Source: Streptomyces sp. NBC_01381
GTDB taxonomy: Bacteria > Actinomycetota > Actinomycetes > Streptomycetales > Streptomycetaceae
Length of the DNA stretch: 64,000 bases
Direction: 5' to 3'
Assembly: GCF_026340305.1 (NCBI RefSeq)
Contig: NZ_JAPEPI010000002.1
Coordinates: 1,054,001 to 1,118,000, forward strand
The notes under the pieces are model-generated. The model saw only the letters and a program-made list of their open reading frames with translations. It did not search any database and had not been told where the DNA came from. Within the stretch, counting starts at the first letter, position 1, and every line of letters starts with the position of its first letter. This document shows, piece after piece, positions 39,920-49,354 of this stretch. The position numbers and the translations under genes are program-made.

Positions 39920-42900
39920 ATGCTCTCGTCCCGTTCCGGAAGACTCCGCTCCCGAAGACTCCGCGCGGCCTGCGCCATCGCCGCCGCATCGTCCGCCGTG
40001 TTCGCCCTGGCAGGACCCGCCACCGCCGACCCCACCCCGCAGGCCGCGCAGACGGTCATCGCCTCCGGGCAGCTCACCGTCGCCGTCGCCGACGACTTCC
40101 CCCGCGTCCTCTCGTACACCGACAAGGCGACCGGCGCCCGCCTCATCGGCAGCACCCGCCCGGTCACCGAGGTCACCCTGAACGGCAAGGCCTACAAGGT
40201 CCAGGTCAAGGGCGCCCCGCAGATCGAGGGCGCCACGGCCGCCTACACCCTGACCTTCCCCGACGTCGCCGGCGTGGAGCTCGACGCCCGGCTCTCGGTG
40301 CGCGGGCGCGCCACCACCTTCAAGATCACCGCGGTCCGCGACACCGAGGCCTTCCGCGTCGGCACCATCGACATCCCCGGCCACGACCTCGTCTCCGTCG
40401 GCAGCTCGGACGGCGGCGCCGAGACCGCGTTCACCAAGCTGGACCCGGACTCCACGCGGACCGCCGACAAGTTCGGCAAGGTCACCGCCGAGACCCCGGC
40501 GGACCAGGCGCCCGTCGGCGCCTCGTACGCCATCGTCAACACCGGGCAGCTCGCGGCCGCCGTCGAGTCCAATTCGACGTACGACAAGCCGAGCGGGGTC
40601 ACGGGCCAGGACGGCGCCCGTTTCTGGCACCAGGCCACCAAGGGCGACGACGGCGCGACCCGGGTCGGCGTCTGGTCCGGGCAGTGGGTGAACCGGGGCG
40701 CGGGCGCCGCCGAGCCCGCGAAGGGGGACGACCTGCCCTGGGCGAAGGTCGTCGTCACGCCCGACGCCAACGGCGACAAGCGCGTCGACTGGCAGGACGG
40801 CGCCGTCGCCTTCCGCGACACCATCGCCATCAGGCCCAAGGGCGGCGAAGGCACCCCCGACCGGGTCATCTCGCACATCCCCTTCAACTTCGGGAGCCAG
40901 GCCCAGCACCCCTTCCTGCGCACCCTCGACGACGTGAAGCGGGTCTCCCTCGCCACGGACGGGCTCGGGCAGCAGGCCATCCTCAAGGGGTACGCATCCG
41001 AGGGCCACGACTCCGCACACCCCGACTACGGCGGCAACTACAACCAGCGGGCGGGCGGCCTCAAGGACCTCAACAAGCTCCTGAAGGAAGGCAAGAAGTG
41101 GGGCGCCACCTTCGGCGTCCACGTGAACGCCACCGAGGCGTACCCGGAGGCGAACGCCTTCGACGAGAAGCTCGTCGACAAGACCAAGCCCGGCTGGAAC
41201 TGGCTCAACCAGAGCTACTACATCGACCAGCGCCGCGACATCAACAGCGGTGACCTGGCGAGCAGATTCAAGCAGTTGAGGAAGGAGACCGACCCGAATC
41301 TCTCCCTCATCTACATGGACGTCTACTACACCCACGGCTGGATCGCCGAGCAGACCGCGAAGGCCGTGAAGGGGCAGGGCTTCAACCTCGCCACCGAGTG
41401 GGCGGACAAGTTCGAGCGCGACTCGCTCTGGTCGCACTGGGCCAATGACCTCGACTACGGCCCCAAGACCAACAAGGGCCTCAACTCGCAGATCATCCGC
41501 TTCATCCGCAACAGCGAGAAGGACATCTGGAACGCCGACCCCGTCCTCGGCCAGACCGCCATCGACGAGTTCGAGGGCTGGACCGGCGAGAACGACTGGA
41601 ACGCCTTCTACGCCAACATCTGGCAGCGCGACCTGCCCGCCAAGTACCTCCAGCACGAGCGGATCACGCGCTGGGACGCGAAGAGCAACGACATCACCTT
41701 CACCGGCGGGGTGCGCGGCACGGTCGAGGACGGCAAGCGCACGTTCTACGACGACGGCCGCAAGGTCCTGAGCGACACCTCGTACCTGCTCCCGTGGGCC
41801 GGCGGGAAGAAGCTCTACCACTACAACAAGGCGGGCGGTACGACGAGTTGGGCGGTGCCCGGCAACTCGTACACCGTCTACAAGCTCACCGACAACGGCC
41901 GCGTCAAGACCGGCACCGTGCGCGCCGACGGCGGCAAGGTCACCCTCAAGGCCGAGCCGGGACAGCCGTACGTCCTCTACCCGGCCGACACCACCCCCTC
42001 CGCCACCGACCCGGCCTGGGGCGACGGCGGTCCGGTCAAGGACCCCGGATTCCACGACGCACGCCTGGGCGACTGGTCGAAGACCGGCACGGTCACGCGC
42101 GACACCGACAAGCTGGGCCGCCACAGCGCCGAACTGAGCGGCGCACCCAAGGCCTCAATCGCCCAGCAGATCAAGGGACTTGAGCCCGGCAAGCGCTACA
42201 CCGCGTCAGCCTGGATGGAGGTCGAGCCCGGCAAGGAACGCCGCACGACCCTCGGCATCGCGGGCACGTCCCGCTCCGTCGAGCGCTCGACCCTGCAGAA
42301 CACCGACGCGGGCAGCCAGTGGCAGGGGACCTATCTGCAGCGAGCCAAGGTCAACTTCACCGCACCGGCGAACGGCACGGCGACCCTGAAGGCCGAGGCC
42401 GCCGACGGCTCGACGGCCCGGGTGCGGATCGCCGACGTACGCGTCGTCGCCAACGCCCCCACCAGCAAGCCGGGCGACACGGTCGCGTACGAGGACTTCG
42501 AGGACGTCGACCAGGGCTGGGGGCCCTTCGCCAAGGGCAGCGGGGGAGGGGTGACGGACCCGCGCACCCACATCGCGCTCAAGCACGCCCCGTACACCCA
42601 GTCCGGCTGGAACGGAAAGCTCATCGACGACGTCCTCGACGGCGCACGCTCCCTGAAGACACACGAGGGCAACAACGGCCTCGTCTACCGCACCACCCCG
42701 GCGACCGTCCCCCTCACCAACGGACGCTCCTACAAGGTCAGTTACGACTATCAGGCGAGCCACGCCGACTCCTTCGACTGGGTCACCGGATACGACAGGA
42801 TCGCCGCGGACGGCAAGCCGGACTCGGTCGAGACGCGCCGCACCGCGCTCGGCGAGCAGCGCACGACGGGCCACTTCGAGCAGACCGTCACGGCGGGCTG

Positions 42901-43792
42901 CGGCGACACCTGGGTGGGCCTGCGGATGCGGGACGACGCCGCAGGGACCGCGGACCTCGCCCTGGACAACCTCAGGGTGACCGACCTGGGTCCGGCGACG
43001 GAGCAGCCCGCGTGCGCCACGCTCGGCCTCGCGAGCAAGGCGGAAACCCTTGAACCGGGCGTGAAGAACGAGGTCACCGCCACCTTCACCAACTACGAAT
43101 CGACGGCGGCGAAGTCCGCGCAGGCCACCATCGCCCTCCCGGACGGCTGGACCGCCGAGCCCTCGGCCCCGGTCGCCCTGGACACGGTGGCCCCGGGCGC
43201 AAAGGCCACCGCCACCTGGCAGGTCACGCCTCCCGCGGACGCCAAGTACCAGCCCTACAGGCTGAGTTCAAAGGTGACGTACGCGATCGACGGCGAGGCC
43301 AGGGAGCTGGCCGCCGAGACCTCCGTGCGCACACTGCCGCCGCCGCCCGCGGTGGACACGTACGCCTCCGACATGGACTGGACGTCCATGGAGAACGGCT
43401 GGGGCCCGGCGGAGAAGGACATGTCGAACGGCGAGACGGCGGCGGGCGACGGCAAGCCGCTGACCGTCAACGGCACGGTCTACGAGAAGGGCCTCGGCAC
43501 GGCATCACCCGGCACGATCCGCTACTACCTCGGCGGCAAGTGCACGTCCTTCACGGCGCAGGTCGGCCAGGACGACTCGCAGGGGACGCGGGGGAGCGTG
43601 CAGTTCAGCGTGGCGGCCGACGGCACGGAGAAGGTCAAGTCCCCGGTCCTGAAGGCGGCGGACGACGCGTGGTCGCTGACCGCCGATGTCTCCGGAGCCA
43701 AGTACGTCGACCTGGTGACGGGCGACGGCGGCGACGGACCCGGCAACGATCACGCGGACTGGGGGGAGGCGCGCTTCCACTGCGGGGGCTGA
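39920..43792 (+). CDS. Secreted endo-alpha-N-acetylgalactosaminidase, GH101
   Basis: This 1290-residue protein has a signal peptide (AACAIAAASSAVFALAGPATA), a beta-rich N-terminal domain and a GH101 barrel at roughly 290-620. Candidate catalytic residues are the nucleophile D467 (LIYMDVYYTHGW) and acid/base E493 (NLATEWADKFE). Galactose-binding-like modules follow, then a NEW3-type domain and a C-terminal NPCBM domain (YASDMDWTSMENGWGPAEKD). The family releases the disaccharide Gal-beta-1,3-GalNAc from O-glycosylated mucin-type proteins. It stands alone, with the stop 13 bp from the convergent KAP gene. Confidence 0.93.
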   Translation: MLSSRSGRLRSRRLRAACAIAAASSAVFALAGPATADPTPQAAQTVIASGQLTVAVADDFPRVLSYTDKATGARLIGSTRPVTEVTLNGKAYKVQVKGAPQIEGATAAYTLTFPDVAGVELDARLSVRGRATTFKITAVRDTEAFRVGTIDIPGHDLVSVGSSDGGAETAFTKLDPDSTRTADKFGKVTAETPADQAPVGASYAIVNTGQLAAAVESNSTYDKPSGVTGQDGARFWHQATKGDDGATRVGVWSGQWVNRGAGAAEPAKGDDLPWAKVVVTPDANGDKRVDWQDGAVAFRDTIAIRPKGGEGTPDRVISHIPFNFGSQAQHPFLRTLDDVKRVSLATDGLGQQAILKGYASEGHDSAHPDYGGNYNQRAGGLKDLNKLLKEGKKWGATFGVHVNATEAYPEANAFDEKLVDKTKPGWNWLNQSYYIDQRRDINSGDLASRFKQLRKETDPNLSLIYMDVYYTHGWIAEQTAKAVKGQGFNLATEWADKFERDSLWSHWANDLDYGPKTNKGLNSQIIRFIRNSEKDIWNADPVLGQTAIDEFEGWTGENDWNAFYANIWQRDLPAKYLQHERITRWDAKSNDITFTGGVRGTVEDGKRTFYDDGRKVLSDTSYLLPWAGGKKLYHYNKAGGTTSWAVPGNSYTVYKLTDNGRVKTGTVRADGGKVTLKAEPGQPYVLYPADTTPSATDPAWGDGGPVKDPGFHDARLGDWSKTGTVTRDTDKLGRHSAELSGAPKASIAQQIKGLEPGKRYTASAWMEVEPGKERRTTLGIAGTSRSVERSTLQNTDAGSQWQGTYLQRAKVNFTAPANGTATLKAEAADGSTARVRIADVRVVANAPTSKPGDTVAYEDFEDVDQGWGPFAKGSGGGVTDPRTHIALKHAPYTQSGWNGKLIDDVLDGARSLKTHEGNNGLVYRTTPATVPLTNGRSYKVSYDYQASHADSFDWVTGYDRIAADGKPDSVETRRTALGEQRTTGHFEQTVTAGCGDTWVGLRMRDDAAGTADLALDNLRVTDLGPATEQPACATLGLASKAETLEPGVKNEVTATFTNYESTAAKSAQATIALPDGWTAEPSAPVALDTVAPGAKATATWQVTPPADAKYQPYRLSSKVTYAIDGEARELAAETSVRTLPPPPAVDTYASDMDWTSMENGWGPAEKDMSNGETAAGDGKPLTVNGTVYEKGLGTASPGTIRYYLGGKCTSFTAQVGQDDSQGTRGSVQFSVAADGTEKVKSPVLKAADDAWSLTADVSGAKYVDLVTGDGGDGPGNDHADWGEARFHCGG

Positions 43793-43805
43793 TGAACCCC
43801 GGCTC

Positions 43806-46559
43806 CTACCTCTGCGGGCTCGGCCGGCGCGGGGGTGGGAGGTCCGGACCCTCCGACCGGGACGACGGCAGGCGCAGGCCCCAGGCCTCCCGGATGCCGT
43901 CGATGAGCGGACGCGCGCTGTAGGGCGACACCGCGAGCTCCATCCGGGCCTCGGCGAGAAGCTCCGGATCGCCGTCGGGACCCCGGTCGATGGCCGCGGC
44001 CCGGCGGCGGTTGAACCCCTTGCGCCCGAAGATGTCGAGCAGGGTGAGGGAGAAGTAGGCGTACGCGGCCGCCTCGTCGATGAGGGCGCGTGCCTCGTCG
44101 GGCAGATCGCCCTCCCCGAGCTCGGCCCACCGGCCGAGCGGCGCCTGGATGGCGAAGTGTTCGAGGGCCGCCCGGAGGTTCTGGGGGCGGCGGGGGCCGG
44201 TCGCACGCAGGTGGCCCACGAGGTTCCGGAACGATCCGAGGATCACGCTGGTCTCGGGCGTCCACCGCTGCTTGGCGAGCAGGGTGCGGAACCCCGCGAG
44301 CGTCTCGGAGAGCTCCTCCAGGATGATCGACCGTGAGATGACGGTGAGTTCGAGCGCGCTGGTCGCCTCCTGTATCTCCAACAGGCGCCGTGCGTACCGG
44401 ATCAGGTCGCGCGGGACGCCGCCGGACAGCGCGTGGGCGAGCAGGACGTACGGGTCCGAGATGTCGGGAGCCCGCTCTCTGAGGATCTTCACCGACTCGG
44501 CGAGCACACCTGGTTGTACGTGGATGACGTCGTCCAGCGAGCTGTCGGTGACGTCGCGGTGCGGAAGGCCGCGCCGGACGAACGCGGCGCCGACGTCCTC
44601 GGCGACGGAGATGAGGTAGTGCACGTGCTCCACGCCCAGGATCGCCTTGATCTCGCCGAGGAAGGCCAGGGCCTGGGTGTCGGTGCCCAGGCGGTCCAGC
44701 TCGTCGATGGCGATGATGACGCGGTGGCCGCGGTCGTGCAGTTCCCGCGCGACACCGCCGAGCACCCGGCGGAAGTCGGAGACCAGCTCGGGGTAGTTGG
44801 GCGGGACTGTGGAGACCGAGGTCGTCTGTGTGGCGCCGAGGGTGAGCAGCTGCAGGGTCGCGGTGTTGACCGCGGACGATGAGCTCTGGACGGTCTGCAG
44901 CCGGTAGAGGCGATTGCGGCACATGGTGACCAGGGGCGGTTCCGCCCTGATCAGGCCCCAGGAGCGGGACGTGAGGCGGAGCAGCAGGATGCCCACCAGC
45001 CAGACGCAGATCCGCTCGGGGTTCTCCGGGTCGGTCAGGATGAGCCTCGCCGGCTCGATGGAGATCAGGAGCAGCAGCGCGAGGAGGGGGATGATCAGCT
45101 TGTGGAGAGGGCCGTACAGCCGCCGCTTCGGGATCGTCCAGCGGCCGACGCGATAGGCGGTGTCGTACCAGTCCGTCCAGTACTGGATGTTGCAGATGCA
45201 CCAGAGGACGACCAGCGGCAGGAGCAGATAGAGCGTCCCGTGCTGCGGCAGCTCCCTGGCGTGCCGCCGTACATCGGGATCGAAGCCGAGCAGCGCGAAG
45301 GAACCGAGTATCAGGGCGTACGCGATCCCGGCGGGCAGCAGGCGCCGCAGCGTGCTCAGGATCCAGGAGACCGTCCAGGAACGGCGCAGGGTCCAGACGA
45401 CGACACCGGCGCCGGTCAGCACGAGCGCCGTCCCCACGGCCTCGCCCTGCCAGACGTCCGCCGCGCGCTCACCGATCGCGCCGGACACGTCGGTGACGTG
45501 CCGCCACACGGTCGCGCCGTACTCGTCCTGCAGGGCCCGGGCCGCCGCGAACAGGCCCAGGGAGATGAGTACGGCCGCCGTCCCGGCATAGGTGAGCCAG
45601 CGGGCCAGTTGCGCCAGCGGAAGGACGACGCGGCGGCGCAGCCACGACTGCCACGTCGGCAGCCGCGCGAACGCGGGGGGCATGAAGTCCTCGTACCGCA
45701 TATAGCGTTCGCAGACCTTCACGAACAGGGAGGTCACGAAGTCGTACGGGGCATACGTCGACGGAGCCTGCTGCATGACGGCGAAGGCCGAGTCCTGCAG
45801 GCAGTTCTCCAGGAGGGTCGTCTTCCCGGTCCCGCGGGGGCCGCTGACGGCTATGGTCCCGCCGTCGATCTGCTCGATCTTCCGCCGCAGGCGGCCCAAG
45901 GCGTCGTTCTCGACGATGTACTCACGGCCCCTCGGCGACCGCAGCCCTTCGTGGCTGCTGGGCAGGAGCAGCGCGTCGGGGTCCTCGCCGAGCAGTTCGT
46001 CGACGACGCGCGGCACCACACGGTTCGTTCCGTCGCGGCGCAGGGCCCTGGCCCAGGCGCGGCGTCCGATCCCGACCGGAAGCCAGAGGGCCAGCCAGGC
46101 GATGCCGAGCAGGAGCAGCATTGCCCAGCGCCCGGTCTGCTCCAGCGACTGCGGGTCCCGGAGCGCGAAGGCCAGGGCGGTCACGGTGAGGGCGATGAGG
46201 GTGACGAGGGTGAAGAGGAAGTCGGCGCCGGCGAACCAGCAGCACAGGGTGATCAGGGCCAGCGCGTAGAAGATGCCGGTCCGCCGGTTCCCATGGATTC
46301 CGTCACCGGTATGTTCGAGCGCGTCCGAGACGCTCTGCTGGTGGGCGACGGAGGCACGGTAGCTCGCGAGTGTGTCCGCGCTGGACGCGAGAGACTGTTC
46401 GACGTTGGCTTCCGTGGACATGGCGTCGAGCACGGCTGCAACCGGTGTCCTGCCCGGGCGTGCCTCAAGGCGTCTCGCCGTGCGGGGTTCCTCCAGGCAG
46501 GCCAGGACGGAATTCTTGTAGATACGCTCCTCGGTGTCGCTCTCCCAGACCCAGGGCAT
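43806..46559 (-). CDS. KAP-type membrane P-loop NTPase
   Basis: This 917-residue protein has three membrane helices near residues 95-165 and Walker A GPRGTGKTT (240-248). About six more membrane helices follow (320-530) before Walker B VIIAIDELDRLG (613-624). Membrane segments inserted between Walker A and B are the hallmark of the KAP family (Kidins220/ARMS, PifA). The C-terminal part is helical. PifA of the F plasmid excludes phage T7, so a defence role is possible but unproven. It is alone, divergent from accB. Confidence 0.82.
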   Translation of the reverse strand: MPWVWESDTEERIYKNSVLACLEEPRTARRLEARPGRTPVAAVLDAMSTEANVEQSLASSADTLASYRASVAHQQSVSDALEHTGDGIHGNRRTGIFYALALITLCCWFAGADFLFTLVTLIALTVTALAFALRDPQSLEQTGRWAMLLLLGIAWLALWLPVGIGRRAWARALRRDGTNRVVPRVVDELLGEDPDALLLPSSHEGLRSPRGREYIVENDALGRLRRKIEQIDGGTIAVSGPRGTGKTTLLENCLQDSAFAVMQQAPSTYAPYDFVTSLFVKVCERYMRYEDFMPPAFARLPTWQSWLRRRVVLPLAQLARWLTYAGTAAVLISLGLFAAARALQDEYGATVWRHVTDVSGAIGERAADVWQGEAVGTALVLTGAGVVVWTLRRSWTVSWILSTLRRLLPAGIAYALILGSFALLGFDPDVRRHARELPQHGTLYLLLPLVVLWCICNIQYWTDWYDTAYRVGRWTIPKRRLYGPLHKLIIPLLALLLLISIEPARLILTDPENPERICVWLVGILLLRLTSRSWGLIRAEPPLVTMCRNRLYRLQTVQSSSSAVNTATLQLLTLGATQTTSVSTVPPNYPELVSDFRRVLGGVARELHDRGHRVIIAIDELDRLGTDTQALAFLGEIKAILGVEHVHYLISVAEDVGAAFVRRGLPHRDVTDSSLDDVIHVQPGVLAESVKILRERAPDISDPYVLLAHALSGGVPRDLIRYARRLLEIQEATSALELTVISRSIILEELSETLAGFRTLLAKQRWTPETSVILGSFRNLVGHLRATGPRRPQNLRAALEHFAIQAPLGRWAELGEGDLPDEARALIDEAAAYAYFSLTLLDIFGRKGFNRRRAAAIDRGPDGDPELLAEARMELAVSPYSARPLIDGIREAWGLRLPSSRSEGPDLPPPRRPSPQR

Positions 46560-46802
46560 GGCACGCAGGGTCCCAGGTTTCCGCCGTACGCGGCAGGGCC
46601 GCCGTGGAGGCGGCGCGCGGTAGTCGCCTGTGAGGTGTCTCTCACGGAGCGCTTTGTGGGATCCCCACAGCTGGACATGGCTCTGAGCAGTCACTTCGCC
46701 TGTACAGCCGAGAGCTTCTGTTCGGGGGCGCCAGGAAAACGGGCCGGAGACTGTGCAGAGTCGACGGTCCGTTTTTATGGTGGCGCTTCGTAAGGTCACT
46801 AC

Positions 46803-48395
46803 ATGACCGTTTTGGACGACACCGCTTCTCCCGAGGGCGAGCCCACCGACGCGCGCGGGCGCGTGGCCGAACTGCACGCGATCCGTGCCGAGGCGCTGCG
46901 CGGGCCGAGCGAGAAGGCGACGAAGGCCCAGCACTCCAAGGGCAAGCTGACCGCGCGGGAGCGCATCGAGCTGCTGCTCGACGCGGGTTCGTTCCAAGAG
47001 GTCGAGCAGTTGCGCCGGCACCGGGCGACCGGTTTCGGCCTGGAGGCCAAGAAGCCGTACACCGACGGTGTCATCACCGGCTGGGGCACGGTGGAGGGCC
47101 GCACGGTCTTCGTCTACGCGCATGACTTCCGCATCTTCGGCGGCGCGCTCGGCGAGGCGCACGCCACCAAGATCCACAAGATCATGGACATGGCCATCGC
47201 GGCCGGTGCCCCGCTGGTCTCCCTGAACGACGGCGCGGGCGCCCGTATCCAGGAGGGCGTCTCCGCGCTGGCCGGCTACGGCGGCATCTTCCAGCGCAAC
47301 ACCAAGGCGTCGGGCGTCATCCCGCAGATCAGCGTGATGCTGGGCCCGTGCGCCGGCGGCGCCGCCTACAGCCCCGCCCTGACGGACTTCGTCTTCATGG
47401 TCCGCGAGACCTCGCAGATGTTCATCACCGGACCGGACGTGGTGCGCGCGGTGACCGGCGAGGAGATCTCCCAGAACGGTCTGGGCGGCGCGGACGTGCA
47501 CGCCGAGACCTCGGGCGTCTGCCATTTCGCGTACGACGACGAGGAGACCTGCCTCGCCGAGGTGCGCTACCTCATCGCGATGCTGCCCTCGAACAACCGC
47601 GAGAACCCGCCGGTGCACGAGTCGGACGACCCGGCGGACCGCCGCTCGGACGTGCTGCTCGACCTGGTCCCGGCGGACGGCAACCGTCCCTACGACATGG
47701 CCAAGGTCATCGAGGAGCTCGTCGACGACGGCGACTACCTGGAGGTCCACGAGCGCTGGGCCCGCAACATCATCTGCGCGCTGGCCCGTCTGGACGGCAA
47801 GGTGGTGGGCATCGTCGCCAACCAGCCGCAGTCCCTGGCGGGTGTCCTGGACATCGAGGCCTCGGAGAAGGCCGCCCGTTTCGTCCAGATGTGCGACGCT
47901 TTCAATATCCCGATCGTGACGCTCCTTGACGTCCCCGGCTTCCTGCCGGGCGTCGACCAGGAGCACGGCGGGATCATCAGGCACGGCGCGAAGCTGCTCT
48001 ACGCGTACTGCAACGCGACGGTGCCGCGGATCTCGCTGATCCTGCGCAAGGCGTACGGAGGTGCCTACATCGTGATGGACTCCCAGTCCATCGGAGCGGA
48101 CCTCACCTACGCCTGGCCGACCAACGAGATCGCGGTGATGGGCGCCGAGGGCGCCGCCAACGTCATCTTCCGCCGGCAGATCGCGGCCGCCGAGGACCCC
48201 GAGGCGATGCGTGCGCGCATGGTCAAGGAGTACAAGGCCGAGCTGATGCACCCCTACTACGCCGCGGAGCGAGGCCTGGTCGACGACGTCATCGACCCGG
48301 CAGCAACCCGCGAGGTGCTCATCAGCTCCCTGGCGATGCTCCGCAACAAGCACGCCGACCTGCCGTCGCGCAAGCACGGCAACCCCCCGCAGTAA
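46803..48395 (+). CDS. accB: Acyl-CoA carboxylase beta (carboxyltransferase) subunit, AccB type
   Basis: This 530-residue carboxyltransferase transfers CO2 from biotin to acetyl- or propionyl-CoA, giving malonyl- and methylmalonyl-CoA for fatty acids and polyketides. Crotonase-fold motifs are present in both halves (LNDGAGARIQEGV, MLGPCAGGAAYSPAL, DVPGFLPGVDQEHGGIIRHG). The specificity residue follows AYGGAY and is Ile (residue 423), as in AccB of S. coelicolor, rather than the Asp of PccB. The biotinylated alpha subunit must be encoded elsewhere. accE follows after 32 bp. Confidence 0.96.
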   Translation: MTVLDDTASPEGEPTDARGRVAELHAIRAEALRGPSEKATKAQHSKGKLTARERIELLLDAGSFQEVEQLRRHRATGFGLEAKKPYTDGVITGWGTVEGRTVFVYAHDFRIFGGALGEAHATKIHKIMDMAIAAGAPLVSLNDGAGARIQEGVSALAGYGGIFQRNTKASGVIPQISVMLGPCAGGAAYSPALTDFVFMVRETSQMFITGPDVVRAVTGEEISQNGLGGADVHAETSGVCHFAYDDEETCLAEVRYLIAMLPSNNRENPPVHESDDPADRRSDVLLDLVPADGNRPYDMAKVIEELVDDGDYLEVHERWARNIICALARLDGKVVGIVANQPQSLAGVLDIEASEKAARFVQMCDAFNIPIVTLLDVPGFLPGVDQEHGGIIRHGAKLLYAYCNATVPRISLILRKAYGGAYIVMDSQSIGADLTYAWPTNEIAVMGAEGAANVIFRRQIAAAEDPEAMRARMVKEYKAELMHPYYAAERGLVDDVIDPAATREVLISSLAMLRNKHADLPSRKHGNPPQ

Positions 48396-48427
48396 TCCTG
48401 CAGTAGCCCACAAGGAGAACGCTGCAC

Positions 48428-48619
48428 ATGACTAACCCCGACATCCGCGTCGAGAAGGGTCACGCCGAGCCGGAAGAGGTCGCCGCCATCACGGCGATCC
48501 TGCTGGCCCGTGCCGCCGCACAGCCCGCCGCCCCCGCCCGCCGAGGCCGCGACAAGGCCGGCTGGCGCCGCCTCGAGCGCACCCCGGGCTTCCGCGCCCC
48601 GCACAGCTGGCAGGGCTAG
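48428..48619 (+). CDS. accE: Acyl-CoA carboxylase epsilon subunit
   Basis: This 63-residue protein (starting MTNPDIRVEKGHAEPEEVAA, ending PGFRAPHSWQG) is the small subunit found only in actinomycete acyl-CoA carboxylases. It stabilises and strongly stimulates the alpha-beta complex. AAGGAG precedes the ATG. It is cotranscribed with accB, and a strong terminator follows. Confidence 0.95.
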   Translation: MTNPDIRVEKGHAEPEEVAAITAILLARAAAQPAAPARRGRDKAGWRRLERTPGFRAPHSWQG

Positions 48620-48645
48620 CCCCCGCCGCCTGAGGCATGCTTCTG

Positions 48646-48673
48646 GGCCCCGTACTCCAAGGAGTACGGGGCC
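48646..48673 (+). terminator. Terminator of accB-accE
   Basis: GGCCCCGTACTCC (48646-48658) and GGAGTACGGGGCC (48661-48673) pair perfectly over 13 bp with a two-base turn, followed by TTCG. Confidence 0.85.
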
Positions 48674-48716
48674 TTCGCGCTGCCGGGTAAACGGGCGGGT
48701 GGGCGGGAAACCAAGA

Positions 48717-48746
48717 GGCCTCGCACCGACGTAACGGTGCGAGGCC
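48717..48746 (-). terminator. Terminator of the first conservon operon
   Basis: GGCCTCGCACCG (48717-48728) and CGGTGCGAGGCC (48735-48746) form a perfect 12-bp stem. It lies 24 bp after the cvnD stop on the minus strand. Confidence 0.82.
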
Positions 48747-48769
48747 CATCGACGTACAGGCAAGGACCG

Positions 48770-49354
48770 CTAACGCAGCCGAGCCATCAGCGCATGCTCC
48801 ACGAGCGTGATCAGCCCGCTCTTCGCGTCCGCGCGGTGACGCGCGTCCGTCGTGATGATCGGAGTGTCCGGGCCGATCTGCAGCGCCTCGCGGACCTCGT
48901 CCGGCGTATACGGCTGGTGGCCGTCGAAGCCGTTGAGGGCGATGACGAAGGGCAGGCCGGAGTTCTCGAAGTAGTCGACGGCGGGGAAGCAGTCGGCGAG
49001 CCTCCTCGTGTCGACCAGGACCACGGCGCCGATCGCGCCGCGTACGAGGTCGTCCCACATGAACCAGAAGCGGTCCTGACCGGGCGTACCGAAGAGGTAC
49101 AGGATCAGGTCCTGGTCCAGGGTGATGCGACCGAAGTCCATCGCGACCGTCGTGGTCGTCTTGTCTCCGGTGTGGGTGAGGTCGTCGATGCCCGCGGACG
49201 CGGACGTCATGACGGCCTCGGTGCGCAGCGGGTTGATCTCAGAGACCGCTCCGACGAACGTGGTCTTGCCCACGCCGAAGCCGCCCGCCACCACGATTTT
49301 CGCGCTGGTGGTGGAGCGGGCTGTTGCTCCGCCGCTAGAGCTTGCGAAGTCCAC
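48770..49354 (-). CDS. cvnD: Conservon GTP-binding protein CvnD
   Basis: This 194-residue small GTPase is the output component of the conservon. P-loop GGFGVGKTT (24-32), the switch region FGTPGQDRFWFMW and the base-recognition NGFD are clear; the usual NKxD is NGFD, as in this family. It is expected to act at the membrane with CvnA-C, in a way likened to G-protein-coupled systems. It overlaps cvnC by 20 bp. It differs from the second CvnD (53978) at only three residues. Confidence 0.93.
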   Translation of the reverse strand: MDFASSSGGATARSTTSAKIVVAGGFGVGKTTFVGAVSEINPLRTEAVMTSASAGIDDLTHTGDKTTTTVAMDFGRITLDQDLILYLFGTPGQDRFWFMWDDLVRGAIGAVVLVDTRRLADCFPAVDYFENSGLPFVIALNGFDGHQPYTPDEVREALQIGPDTPIITTDARHRADAKSGLITLVEHALMARLR

